Source: Didemnitutus sp041906465
GTDB lineage: Bacteria; Verrucomicrobiota; Verrucomicrobiia; Opitutales; Opitutaceae
NCBI GenBank assembly: GCA_041906465.1
Contig: JAYRJE010000019.1
Span: forward strand, 22,989-86,988
Direction: 5' to 3'
DNA: 64,000 nucleotides
This document shows positions 50,454 through 60,468 of the stretch, piece after piece. The translations under genes and the position numbers were made by a program. The notes under the pieces are model-generated. The model was not told where the DNA came from. It saw only the letters and a list, made by a program, of their open reading frames with translations, and did no database searches. Position 1 is the stretch's first letter, and every line of letters begins with the position of its first letter.

Positions 50454-52808
50454 ATGAAACCTCCCTCAGCCTTCCTCCGCATCCTCGCGCTCTCCCTGCC
50501 GCTCGCGACCTCCGTCCTCGTCGGACAGACTCAGTCGCCCGCCCCGGCCGAACCTCCCGCGCGTAACGACGAAGTCGTCATGCTCCAGGAATTTTCTGTC
50601 ACGGCGAAAGCGGCCTCCGAATACACTTCGTCCGAGTCCACGACAGGCACGCGCATCGCCTCGAGCATCCGCGACCTGCCATTCAAGGTCAGCGTCGTCA
50701 CCGGCGAGTTCATGGACGATTTCAACGCCCTCGAGTTCCGCGAGCAGATGGGCTACACGTCCGGCGTCGTCGGCTACGAGACGATCTCCACCGGCTACAT
50801 GCTCCGCGGCTTCGATGCCGACGTGCAGCTGCGCAACGGCTTTCGCCGCATCGGCCTCATCGACAAGGTCAACATCGAGCGCGCCGAGGTCATCAAAGGC
50901 CCGGCCGCCTCGATCTACGGCGCCGTCTTCCCCGGCGGCACGATCAATTTCGTCACGCGCAAGCCGCGCGTGAAACACGAGGATCGCGTCACCGTCACCG
51001 CCGGCACGAACGACCTGCACCGCGTCCAAGGCTCGACCACCGGTCCGCTCGGCAGCAGCGGCAAGCTCTTCTATCGCGTCGACGGCGCGCTCGATGAGCG
51101 CCGCTACGACCAGCCCTTCAAGTTCCGTTACCAGGGCACGATCTCCGGCCAGGTGCTCTGGCGCCCGTCCGCGGAGTCGAGCCTCCTCGTCGAAGCCGAG
51201 TTTCTCGAACGCCGCGAGCAGGCCATTTCGTCGGCCAACGTGCCGTTCCTCGTGCAGACCGTGAGCGATCCGTATCGCGTCGCCTCGCAGAACCGCACCT
51301 ACAACCGCTACGTCCGCCTCGCCACCGAGCTGATGGATTTCAACCCGCAGGGACCGCACAACTACTCGAACCGCTACGTGAAGAACCTCACTGCGACCTA
51401 CGAGCGCCGCCTCAACGAAACCTTCTCGCTCCGCAGCAGCGCGAACTGGTTCGATCGCGGCCTCGTGCGCCAGGAGGTCGGCGGTCGCGACCAATACAAC
51501 GCCACCACCGATCGCGTGCAGCGCGGCACCGCGCGCTACCGGCCCTTCGCCGAGGGCGGCCAGAGCTGGCAGAACGACCTGCTCGCGTCCTTCGAGACCG
51601 GTGCGATCAAGCACAAGCTGCTCTTCACGCTCGACTATCAGCGCCAGACGCAGACGCCCGAGCAATACGACGCTGCCAACAACGCCGCCTTCCCCGCCGC
51701 CGTCGCGAGCGGCCTCAGCGTGAGCAACCCCGATTACGGCTTCGTCAGCTACCTCGATAATCCGTCGCTCTACAGCACGATCCAGAAGGACGACAGTTAC
51801 ATCGACATCTACGGCGCGTTCCTCAGCGAGCGCGCGACGATGCTCGACGGCAAACTCATCGTCCTCGCCGGCCTGCGCTACGACAGCTCGAAGAGCGTCA
51901 ACGACGACCTCACGACCGCCACACCGACGCACACCGACTTCAGCGCCGACGCCTACACGCACCAGCTCGGCGTGAACTACCGCGTGCTCCCGGCGATCAC
52001 GCTCTACGCGAACAAGAGCACGTCGTTCGTCCCGCAGTTCGGCGTCGGCAAGGACGCCAACGGCACCAGCTTCCCGCTCCCGAACGAAAGCGGCCGCGGT
52101 TGGGAAGGCGGCATCAAGGCCGGCCTGCTCGACGATCGCCTGACCTTCACGCTCGGCTACTACGACATCACGCTCGAGAACGTCGCGACAACTGATTCGA
52201 CAACCAACATCACTTACGTCACCGGCGAACAGCGCTCGAAGGGATTCGAACTCGATTTCAACTGGGTCGCCACGCCCTCGCTCCAGTTCTTCGGCGGATA
52301 CGGCTACACCGACGCCAGCATCGTGCGCAACGACGTCGCCCGCCACCTCATCGGCACCACGCCGCGCCGCGCCCCGCGCGACACGCTCGGGCTCGGCGCC
52401 AAATACGAAATCAAGCAGGGCAGGGCGAAGGGCCTCTTCGCCACCGCCGGCGTTCGCTACGCCTCGCGCTCGCTCGTGAATCCTTCCACCGGCCGCAACC
52501 TCACCGCGTCGGCCTCCAATCCGATCGTGAACGCCCGCATGCCGAACGGCCAGCTGCTCTTCCCGAGCGTCGCCGAAGGCGCGCTCGTCACCAGCGGTTC
52601 CGTCCGCGTCGACGATGGACGCGAGAGCGTCACCAACGCGCCCTACGCTGTCGTCGACGCCGGCATCGGCTACAAGTTCAAGCGCGGCGGCTATCGCCAG
52701 AAGATCCAGCTGAACGCCGGCAACGTCCTCGACCGCCGCTACACCTTCGGCTCCGCCGGCCAAGGCGAGCGCCGCAGCTTCTCCGTCACCTACGACGTCA
52801 CGTTCTGA
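50454..52808 (+). CDS. Second TonB-dependent receptor
   Basis: 784 residues from MKPPSAFLRILA, with a signal peptide (ILALSLPLATSVLVGQ). TonB-box region VVMLQEFSVTAKAAS, plug domain about 55-190 (IRDLPFKVSVVTGEFMDD, YMLRGFDADV, RAEVIKGPAASIYGAVFPGG, NFVTRKP) and a beta-barrel ending RRSFSVTYDVTF. It is a homologue of the preceding receptor, differing in length and extracellular loops. The two may take up different alginate chain types, or one may import another ligand. It follows the first gene after 77 bp containing a REP-like hairpin. Confidence 0.88.
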   Translation: MKPPSAFLRILALSLPLATSVLVGQTQSPAPAEPPARNDEVVMLQEFSVTAKAASEYTSSESTTGTRIASSIRDLPFKVSVVTGEFMDDFNALEFREQMGYTSGVVGYETISTGYMLRGFDADVQLRNGFRRIGLIDKVNIERAEVIKGPAASIYGAVFPGGTINFVTRKPRVKHEDRVTVTAGTNDLHRVQGSTTGPLGSSGKLFYRVDGALDERRYDQPFKFRYQGTISGQVLWRPSAESSLLVEAEFLERREQAISSANVPFLVQTVSDPYRVASQNRTYNRYVRLATELMDFNPQGPHNYSNRYVKNLTATYERRLNETFSLRSSANWFDRGLVRQEVGGRDQYNATTDRVQRGTARYRPFAEGGQSWQNDLLASFETGAIKHKLLFTLDYQRQTQTPEQYDAANNAAFPAAVASGLSVSNPDYGFVSYLDNPSLYSTIQKDDSYIDIYGAFLSERATMLDGKLIVLAGLRYDSSKSVNDDLTTATPTHTDFSADAYTHQLGVNYRVLPAITLYANKSTSFVPQFGVGKDANGTSFPLPNESGRGWEGGIKAGLLDDRLTFTLGYYDITLENVATTDSTTNITYVTGEQRSKGFELDFNWVATPSLQFFGGYGYTDASIVRNDVARHLIGTTPRRAPRDTLGLGAKYEIKQGRAKGLFATAGVRYASRSLVNPSTGRNLTASASNPIVNARMPNGQLLFPSVAEGALVTSGSVRVDDGRESVTNAPYAVVDAGIGYKFKRGGYRQKIQLNAGNVLDRRYTFGSAGQGERRSFSVTYDVTF

Positions 52809-52822
52809 CGGCGCAAACACAA

Positions 52823-52906
52823 GTAGCCGCGTTGGAGCGCAGCGACAACGTGGCCGTTCGAAGGTCACTCGAACCACGCTTTCGCCTTTGGCTCAAGCGC
52901 GGCTAC
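52823..52906. repeat. Inverted pair of family-B REP-like palindromes (REPIN-like)
   Basis: Plus copy 52823-52853: GTAG then CCGCGTTG / CAACGTGG. Minus copy 52906-52874: GTAG then CCGCGCTT / AAGCGTGG with inner GCC/GGC. The outer ends GTAGCCGCG and CGCGGCTAC are themselves complementary over 84 bp. It fills the gap between the receptor and esterase genes. Confidence 0.6.
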
Positions 52907-52954
52907 ACTCCTACCGATTCGCGCTGAAACGAAAGCTGACAGGTCCACACCAAC

Positions 52955-53854
52955 ATGAAATTTCTCCATTCCTTCGCAGCAGTCTCCCTCGTTCTGGCCA
53001 GCCTACTCTCATCCCTCTCGCTCCACGCGGAGCCCGAGATGGCCGAGCCGCGGCCGACCGGCCAAGCCGTGACGCCTCTCACGTTGCCGGGGGCCGAGAC
53101 TTTCATCTACCACGACGTGAAACCCGAGCCGATGCGACTCCATGTCTTCAAACCCCACGGTTGGTTGGCCAGGGACTCGCGTCCGGCGCTGGTCCATTTT
53201 TTCGGCGGCGGCTGGCAACGCGGACTGCCCACGCAATCCGCCGGCATCGCCGCGCGCGCGGCCAAGCTCGGACTCGTCGGCGTGGCCGTGGATTATCGCG
53301 TGCGTGACCGCCACGGCACCGACGGCACCGCCAGCATCTCCGACGCCCGCGCCGCCGTGCGCTGGCTGCAGGACCACGCCGCCGAACTCGGTCTCGATCC
53401 GAAACGCATCGTCGTCAGCGGTTCTTCCGCCGGCGGCCATCTCGCGCTGTGGACCGCGATCACGAAGTCGCCTCCGGGCAGCGATCCCACCGAAGCGCCG
53501 CGCGAGAAACCCGTGGCGCTCATTCTCCTGTGGCCCGCGGCCGACTTTTCCTTCTTCAAGGGCGCCAAGGACCGCTTCGGCGGCCACGGCATGGCCTGCT
53601 CCGCTACGCAGAACCTCGATGCGGTGATGCCGCCATCGTTGCTCCTGCACGGCGACCAGGATCCCACCGTGCCATTCGAGTCCTCGGTCGTCTTGCACCG
53701 CACGCTCACGCAGTCAGGCAACGCGTGCGAGTTCATCCCGATGCCTGGCTGCGGTCACGGCACGACGCTGCCGGAGTGGAAAAAGAAACAGCCGGAGCTG
53801 ATCGAGAAATTCCTGCGCGAGCAGCGGCTCGTGCCGGTGACGACCGCGAAATGA
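52955..53854 (+). CDS. Secreted alpha/beta-hydrolase (esterase/acetylesterase type)
   Basis: 299 residues with a signal peptide (FAAVSLVLASLLSSLSLHA). Oxyanion-hole motif HFFGGGW (compare HGGG), nucleophile elbow GSSAGG with Ser158, and candidate Asp236 (HGDQDPTVPF) and His268 (GCGHG). This fits BD-FAE/Aes-type esterases that cleave acetyl or feruloyl esters. Within an alginate locus it may deacetylate O-acetylated bacterial alginate before lyase action; that is inference. It is followed after 22 bp by the PL7 lyase gene, so the two probably form one unit. Confidence 0.82.
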   Translation: MKFLHSFAAVSLVLASLLSSLSLHAEPEMAEPRPTGQAVTPLTLPGAETFIYHDVKPEPMRLHVFKPHGWLARDSRPALVHFFGGGWQRGLPTQSAGIAARAAKLGLVGVAVDYRVRDRHGTDGTASISDARAAVRWLQDHAAELGLDPKRIVVSGSSAGGHLALWTAITKSPPGSDPTEAPREKPVALILLWPAADFSFFKGAKDRFGGHGMACSATQNLDAVMPPSLLLHGDQDPTVPFESSVVLHRTLTQSGNACEFIPMPGCGHGTTLPEWKKKQPELIEKFLREQRLVPVTTAK

Positions 53855-53876
53855 ATCGCCCGCGCCGCCGCCTCGC

Positions 53877-54752
53877 ATGAAATTCTCACTCCTCCCGCTC
53901 GTGGGCATGCTCCTCGGCGCCGGTGCTGCCTTGGCCACGCCCGGTGCACGTGGCGATCTCGATCCGCGCGTCCCGCCAGGCCGGAACTTCGATCTCGCGC
54001 ACTGGAAACTCACGCTCCCGGTCAACGGCGCCGAGGAGCGCAGCGCGGCCGAACTAGGCACCGGCTTTCAACACCCGGAGGCGTTCTTCACTGATCCGGC
54101 CACGGGCGGACTGACCTTCCGAGCGCGCAACCGCGGCGACACAACCAGCGGCTCCCGTTTCCCGCGGTCCGAGTTGCGCGAGATGCTGGCTCCGCGCGGC
54201 TCCGCCAAGGCCACTGCCAACAACTGGGTCATCTCGACCTCGCCGGACGCCGCGAAGCGCGCCGCCGGCGGTGTCGACGGCACGATGCGCGCCACGCTGA
54301 TCGTCGATCACGTCTCCACGACCGGCGACGCGTCCAAGGTTGGTCGCGTGATCGTCGGCCAGATCCACGGCCCGTCTACTGAAGTGATCCGCCTCTACTA
54401 CCACAAGCGTCCCGCCGACGCGCGCGGCGCGATCTACTTTGCACACGACGATCCGCAGTCGGGTGACTCCGTCTTCATCCCCGTCCTCGGCAGCCCGAAG
54501 CACCTGAACCCGCCCGACGGCATCGCGCTCGGCGAACCATGGAGCTACGAGATCCAAGTCGTGGGTCGCGTGCTCTCGGTAAAAGTTACACCGCAGGGTC
54601 GTGCCACGACGACGGTCACGCACCCGATCCACGCGGGCTACGATGGCCGCGCGCTCTACTTCAAGGCCGGCGTCTACAACCAGAACAACACGGGCGAGCC
54701 GGGCGACTACGTGCAGGCGACGTTCCTCGCGCTCACGCACACGCATCCGTGA
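53877..54752 (+). CDS. PL7-family alginate lyase, secreted
   Basis: 291 residues with a signal peptide (LLPLVGMLLGAGAALATP). A single jelly-roll alginate_lyase2 domain with all three PL7 signatures: RSELRE (97-102), QIH (162-164, in VIVGQIHGP) and YFKAGVYNQN (261-270). The Ile in QIH is usually associated with polyG or polyMG preference rather than polyM. It cleaves alginate endolytically by beta-elimination, feeding the receptors and PL17 enzyme. A strong terminator follows. Confidence 0.9.
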   Translation: MKFSLLPLVGMLLGAGAALATPGARGDLDPRVPPGRNFDLAHWKLTLPVNGAEERSAAELGTGFQHPEAFFTDPATGGLTFRARNRGDTTSGSRFPRSELREMLAPRGSAKATANNWVISTSPDAAKRAAGGVDGTMRATLIVDHVSTTGDASKVGRVIVGQIHGPSTEVIRLYYHKRPADARGAIYFAHDDPQSGDSVFIPVLGSPKHLNPPDGIALGEPWSYEIQVVGRVLSVKVTPQGRATTTVTHPIHAGYDGRALYFKAGVYNQNNTGEPGDYVQATFLALTHTHP

Positions 54753-54794
54753 GGCGCCGCCATCGATCCATTTGCTAGGTCCGGGGGTAAACGA

Positions 54795-54816
54795 AGCCCG
54801 CGCTTCGGCGCGGGCT
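54795..54816. terminator. Strong hairpin terminator at the end of the alginate locus
   Basis: AGCCCGCGC / GCGCGGGCT with a TTCG tetraloop, followed on the plus strand by TCTCCTTT. It lies between convergent genes (PL7 and 54848), and may act in both directions. Confidence 0.75.
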
Positions 54817-54847
54817 TCTCCTTTGTCCGGGCAGGTGAAGGGCGCCC

Positions 54848-55807
54848 TCAGCCCGCGGGTCTGAGAGGCACGGCTTTGCCGTCCCACGTGAACAGCGGCG
54901 CGTTCTTCTCGGGCTCTTTTTGGAGATAGAGTTTCGCTTCACCGCTGCGGAGTTTTTCGAGGCCCTTGGCGGATTCGAAATACGACCAGGGCGTTTCCTT
55001 GTCCGATCCGGTGGTGAGCAGCAAAACGACGTCACCATCCCCGAGCTGGGCCTGGTGCACTTTCCCGTTCTTAAAAATCTGCGTCTTCCAGACCAGACTG
55101 GAGGCGAGCGGGGCATCAGCGGACGATTGCTTTTGCAGCTGGGCAAGCAGCTCACGGAGTTCGGCTGCGGAAGTGGCTTTTGCCGTCCGGCGCAACTGGT
55201 CGAGCGCGGCGTCTTCCGCACGGTGCTGCGCGATGGCCTCGGCAAAAATCGAGCTGTCGCCGGCGGACGTCAGGGCCGTCAAGTCCGCCTTCGGCAATGC
55301 GGCCAGCGCGGTGCCGATTTCGCTCAGCACGTAGCTTTTGATGGGAGCGGCGACGGTGTCGTCGATCGCGAGGGCGCGCAGATGCGCAGCCGTGGCGTCG
55401 CGCGTGAGCGGGTTGGCGAGCGCGAGCTGCAGATTCGCGGCGGTCAGTGGCTCCAGCCCCTTGCCGTTGTAGGACAGGAAGCGAAAGGGTTTGCTGTCGA
55501 GCGCTGACTCGATGCAGGCGAAATCGCCGCCGTCGCCCTGCTCGAAGAACAACTGCCGGTTGTTGCCGACAAGCCGGTAGCCCCATTGCGCATTTTGCTG
55601 CAGCACGACTGCGGCGTTGGCGGGATTGCGGAGGACCTTTTTGCCCACGTCGGATAGTTTGTCCAAACCACTGCCGGCGGGGTCGCGCTCCAACACGGCG
55701 CGGATGAGCGTGAGCTCCGGTGGAATCAGCACGAGCGATGACTCCGCCGCACGCGCGAGCAGCGGCAACCACACCAGAAAAAGAATCAGACGGAGTGAGC
55801 GATTCAT
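54848..55807 (-). CDS. Exported protein of unknown function
   Basis: 319 residues with a signal peptide (LILFLVWLPLLARAAE). The mature protein is helical in the middle (LTALTSAGDSSIFAEAIAQH, LDQLRRTAKATSAAELREL) with a C-terminal beta region (VWKTQIFKNGKVHQAQLGD, FTWDGKAVPLRP). No family recognised. It has one of the few clear Shine-Dalgarnos (GGAGG about 10 nt upstream of the ATG). The membrane protein gene ends 2 bp upstream, so they form a two-gene operon. Confidence 0.7.
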   Translation of the reverse strand: MNRSLRLILFLVWLPLLARAAESSLVLIPPELTLIRAVLERDPAGSGLDKLSDVGKKVLRNPANAAVVLQQNAQWGYRLVGNNRQLFFEQGDGGDFACIESALDSKPFRFLSYNGKGLEPLTAANLQLALANPLTRDATAAHLRALAIDDTVAAPIKSYVLSEIGTALAALPKADLTALTSAGDSSIFAEAIAQHRAEDAALDQLRRTAKATSAAELRELLAQLQKQSSADAPLASSLVWKTQIFKNGKVHQAQLGDGDVVLLLTTGSDKETPWSYFESAKGLEKLRSGEAKLYLQKEPEKNAPLFTWDGKAVPLRPAG

Positions 55808-55809
55808 GG

Positions 55810-56424
55810 TTAGTTTTCCTCCTGGTCGACCGGCTGCTCGGGTGTTCCGACGCGCGGGACGACGTATGTGCGCTTCATCCGTTTGCCGTCCCGGGCGAGG
55901 TAGCGGAAATGCACGTTGCCGGTCATCGCGTTTTCGCGGAACTCGACGATGTAGCGGGATTCGTTCGGGATCGCCGTGACGCGGGCGATGCCCGAATCGA
56001 AACGCGGGGACGACGGCGTGCTGTCATCGGGCAGAAGCACCTCGAGAACGTTCAAGTTCGGCGGTCGCGCCGGAGTGATCCAGTGCGCCAGCATCATGAA
56101 CGACGCGCCGATCGCCGCGCCGCCACCGAGGGTCACGCCGAACTCCTTCCAGCGGAAATCTCCCGTTGAGCCGGTGAAGAGCCAGAATCCCAAGCCCGTC
56201 ACCAGCGCCACGAGGACGAAGAACGCCGTCCAATGCGCCGGCAGAAAATCTCCGCCCGTCACCCAGAACAGCACGACGCCCAAGCCCGCCATGCCGGCCA
56301 AAAACAGCATGCCGACAATCACGGTGAGGAAGCGCAGCCGTCCGGCGACGGCGACGGGGGATGGCGGGGGCGCGCCAGCCGGCGGCAAGTTGGCCGCGGG
56401 AGGAGGTGCGGGGAGGTTGGTCAT
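55810..56424 (-). CDS. Membrane protein with Pro-rich N-terminus
   Basis: 204 residues from MTNLPAPPPAANL. The first 27 residues are Pro/Ala-rich. Three TM helices follow: LTVIVGMLFLAGMAGLGVVL, AFFVLVALVTGLGFWLF and GGGAAIGASFMMLAHWI. A soluble C-terminal beta domain then comes (ARVTAIPNESRYIVEFRENAM, HFRYLARDGKRMKRTYVV). No family recognised. First gene of the operon with 54848-55807; it diverges from the serine hydrolase across 184 bp, in which I see no confident promoter. Confidence 0.65.
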   Translation of the reverse strand: MTNLPAPPPAANLPPAGAPPPSPVAVAGRLRFLTVIVGMLFLAGMAGLGVVLFWVTGGDFLPAHWTAFFVLVALVTGLGFWLFTGSTGDFRWKEFGVTLGGGAAIGASFMMLAHWITPARPPNLNVLEVLLPDDSTPSSPRFDSGIARVTAIPNESRYIVEFRENAMTGNVHFRYLARDGKRMKRTYVVPRVGTPEQPVDQEEN

Positions 56425-56608
56425 CGTGGAAAGCGAGATTCCGAACGAGAGGCGGGAACACGCGTGGCCCGGCGTGCCCGGGCAGGACGCTGGCTTTTCA
56501 GCCCTTTGCAGCAAGGCGCAAAATGGAGCAGCGGGTGCTTCCCGTGCCTTGTCCGCGACGACGGACCAGACGCACTGCACACACTTCGCGCTTACCAAGC
56601 GTCCGCGA

Positions 56609-57892
<1,284 letters not shown>

Positions 57893-57906
57893 GACGCCGA
57901 TCCGCT

Positions 57907-57986
57907 TAGGGGCCGTTGTCCAAGCGGCCCTCGGGAGTTCCTTTACGAAACGTAGATCGGGGGCGTTGGGGACAACGCCCCCTACC
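57907..57986. repeat. REPIN-like inverted pair of GTAG palindromes
   Basis: Plus half 57907-57931: TTAG with GGGCCG / CGGCCC stem. Minus half 57986-57959: GGTAG followed by GGGGGCGTTG-type arms that pair perfectly (10 bp, loop GGGA on the plus strand). About 80 bp end to end, filling the gap between convergent genes. Confidence 0.7.
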
Positions 57987-58012
57987 GATCGCGTTGCCGC
58001 GTCCGCTTCTCT

Positions 58013-60202
58013 CTATCGTGCCCGCGCCGGCACCATCTTCCGCCACGCGTCGATCTGCAGGCCGATCTTTTCCACCGGGATCGGCGCGAAACCGAGCGCG
58101 CGCAGCGCCGCTTCGTCGCGCGCCGCGAACTTCAGCGTAACCGGGTCAAAACTTCCGGGCGCCTCCGCCGTCAGGCGGTTGCCCACGAACTCGCGCCGTG
58201 TCTCCTCCTCGTCGCGCCGCCATGTGCGGTAGCCCTGTGCGCCGTCGATGTTGAGGTAATACGGATCCCAGAAATCCTCCTTCACCGCGCGCCGCCGCAC
58301 GAACGCCTCATCGGCAATCCAGTTGTCGCGCAGCTCGGTGACGCCGTGGAAGTCGAACGCCCAGTAGTCGTAGACGTCCATCCAGCGCCCGCCCCACGAC
58401 ACGTTCGCGCGAATCACGTTGCCCTTCGGCACCGCGGGCTGATCGCCCAGCAGCGTCACGAGCCGCGGATAACGCGTCGAGTAGGGCGGTTGATCGCCGC
58501 CGATCTCGCGGAACCGATCGAACAGCCACGGATATTCGCCGTTGAAGTAGTTGCTCGCCCAGCCGAGTCCGCGCGCGTCGAGATGCACCGCCGGCTCGCA
58601 GTCGATGAACAGGTTGTTCGTCACGGCATTGTCACGCCCGCCGCCGATCTGCACGCCCCGGCCCGCGCGATAGAAAATGTTTCCGTGCACCGTGAACCCG
58701 CTCGAGAAATCGTCGAGATACACCGCCGTCACGCCGTGCAGCCCCGGGCCCTTCAGGTCGTGCCAGTAGTTGTAGCGAATCACGTTGCCGCGCCACGTGT
58801 AGTCGCGGCCCGTGTGGATGCCGCCGGCGTCGCCCGTTTCGAGACACACGCGATGAACCTCGTTGAACTCGAGCACGTGGTCATTGCCGCGCAGATAGAA
58901 CGCCTCGAACGGCAGGTCGTGCACGAGATTGTGCGCCACTTGGTGCCCGACGCCGTCGATCATCACGCCGTATTGGCCGGTGCGCAGCCACTGGCTCGCG
59001 TGGTGGATGTGATTGTTGAGCACACGATGTCCCGACGGCGTCAGCGTGCGGCGATCGCCGCCCACCACGCGCACCGCGCCGTTCGCGAGTTCGAAGAAAT
59101 CGCAACCCTGCACCGTGTGCGCCTGCCCGCCGTCGATCGTCACCGCTTCGCCGCCGAGATTGCGCAGCGTCAGCCCGCCGAGCACGCAGCCGTCGCCGCC
59201 GGTCACGAGCACGCCCGTGCCGCGGCCCGCTTCGAGCGTGAAGCCGGCGAGCGCGACGTGGCTCGCACCGTCGAGGTGCACGAGTGGCGTCTCGAGCACC
59301 GACACGACGAGGTCGCCCTCGCGCGGTTCTTCGGGCGGCAGGAAGACGATCCGTCCCCGCGCGCGATCGATCACCCACTCGCCGGGCGCGTCGAGCTCTT
59401 CGAGCACATTCAGGAAGCGGTAGCGCTGGTTCTTCGTGTAGCCGTAGTGGTGATGCGGCTCGGCGAATGTGATCTCGCGTTTCTTCGTGTCGATCGACGC
59501 GATGCGCTGAAACGCGTCGCTCCAATCCCACGTCCAGTAACCGTGCGCGTAGATCTCGTTGTCCGCCGACCACTGCGCCGGCCGGTCGCCGGCGTAGGTG
59601 ATGCGACCGTAGTGCCGGCCCGCCGGCACGCCGTCGAAACGCTTCTCGCGCGCGAGCCCTTCGTTGAAGCGCTTCGCGCCGGTCTGCGGCACATCGGCGA
59701 CGAGCAGCCAGCCCTCGTTCGGAAATGCCGCGAGCGGCTGGCGCCGGCCGCGGAAGAAGAGTTCCAGCCCCGGGTTGCCGCGCTGCGCGATCGCGCCGAA
59801 ATCCGCCACGCCCTGCGCGCGCAGATCGATCACGCGCACGCGCTCGCGCACCTCGGCCGGCAACCGCGCGAGCAACGCCTCGTCCTTCAACGGAGCCGCG
59901 GTGACCGTGCGTCCGCCCGAAATCACCGCGCCCGGTTGCGCCTCCCAGCGCACCGGCGCGTTCGCCGTTCCGGAATCCGCCGCGCCGAGTGCGAACGTCT
60001 GCGCGAGGACGTAGTGCCCCGGCGCCACGCGGACGATCGCGCCGTCGGGCAACTCGCCCGCGGCACACGTGCTCCGCACGGCGTCACGTGCGGCTTCCAA
60101 AGTCGCGAGCGGGCGCCCGGGCCCGACTTCAAAGACGCGAGGTGCAGCCGCAGCCGACCCTGCAATTGCGAGGCAACTCCCCCACACGAACAGCGAACGC
60201 AT
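58013..60202 (-). CDS. Secreted right-handed beta-helix protein (GH141-like or polysaccharide-lyase-like)
   Basis: 729 residues from MRSLFVWGSCLA with a signal peptide (LAIAGSAAAAP). The N-terminus (PLATLEAARDAVRS, VAPGHYVLAQTFALGAADSG, PVRWEAQPGAVISGGRTV) is the usual start of carbohydrate-active beta-helix enzymes such as GH141. Many parallel beta-helix turns follow between residues about 320 and 570 (VLNNHIHHASQWLRTGQYG, HNLVHDLPFEAFYLRGND, TVHGNIFYRAGRGVQIGGG). It probably acts on a polysaccharide in the periplasm or outside. The substrate is unknown; a link to the alginate locus 3 kb away is possible but not shown. Upstream (60203-60366) I saw no other gene. Confidence 0.75.
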   Translation of the reverse strand: MRSLFVWGSCLAIAGSAAAAPRVFEVGPGRPLATLEAARDAVRSTCAAGELPDGAIVRVAPGHYVLAQTFALGAADSGTANAPVRWEAQPGAVISGGRTVTAAPLKDEALLARLPAEVRERVRVIDLRAQGVADFGAIAQRGNPGLELFFRGRRQPLAAFPNEGWLLVADVPQTGAKRFNEGLAREKRFDGVPAGRHYGRITYAGDRPAQWSADNEIYAHGYWTWDWSDAFQRIASIDTKKREITFAEPHHHYGYTKNQRYRFLNVLEELDAPGEWVIDRARGRIVFLPPEEPREGDLVVSVLETPLVHLDGASHVALAGFTLEAGRGTGVLVTGGDGCVLGGLTLRNLGGEAVTIDGGQAHTVQGCDFFELANGAVRVVGGDRRTLTPSGHRVLNNHIHHASQWLRTGQYGVMIDGVGHQVAHNLVHDLPFEAFYLRGNDHVLEFNEVHRVCLETGDAGGIHTGRDYTWRGNVIRYNYWHDLKGPGLHGVTAVYLDDFSSGFTVHGNIFYRAGRGVQIGGGRDNAVTNNLFIDCEPAVHLDARGLGWASNYFNGEYPWLFDRFREIGGDQPPYSTRYPRLVTLLGDQPAVPKGNVIRANVSWGGRWMDVYDYWAFDFHGVTELRDNWIADEAFVRRRAVKEDFWDPYYLNIDGAQGYRTWRRDEEETRREFVGNRLTAEAPGSFDPVTLKFAARDEAALRALGFAPIPVEKIGLQIDAWRKMVPARAR

Positions 60203-60366
60203 GGCCACGATTTCTCCCGCGACGCCGCGTCGTCGCAAGCGGAGACCAACTGAAATTTCATCGATGACACGGCGTGCCGCGACGCCGCTTCCCAGCCGAA
60301 AAACCACGACGCACACGAACGCCACGAAGTAGTGGGTCTGCGAATCAAGCGGATGCTCGCGAATCG

Positions 60367-60447
60367 GTCGGGGCGCTTGCCCCTCAAGCGCCCTTCACGC
60401 GCGTTGCGAATTGCATCCCAAGGGCGCTCGGGACAAGCGCCCCGACC
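60367..60447. repeat. REPIN-like inverted pair of palindromes
   Basis: Plus half 60367-60393: GTCG with GGGCGCTTG / CAAGCGCCC. Minus half 60447-60422: GGTCG then GGGGCGCTTG, arms with one mismatch. Total 81 bp, nearly the same length as 57907-57986. The heads are GTCG rather than GTAG. Confidence 0.7.
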
Positions 60448-60468
60448 GCCAGCCCGCGCGAGCGTGCC

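Noticed and set aside
58013..60202. PL6 alginate lyase for the beta-helix protein
   Set aside because: The N-terminus matches GH141-type beta-helix proteins better, and the PL6 Lys/Arg catalytic pair could not be located by eye.
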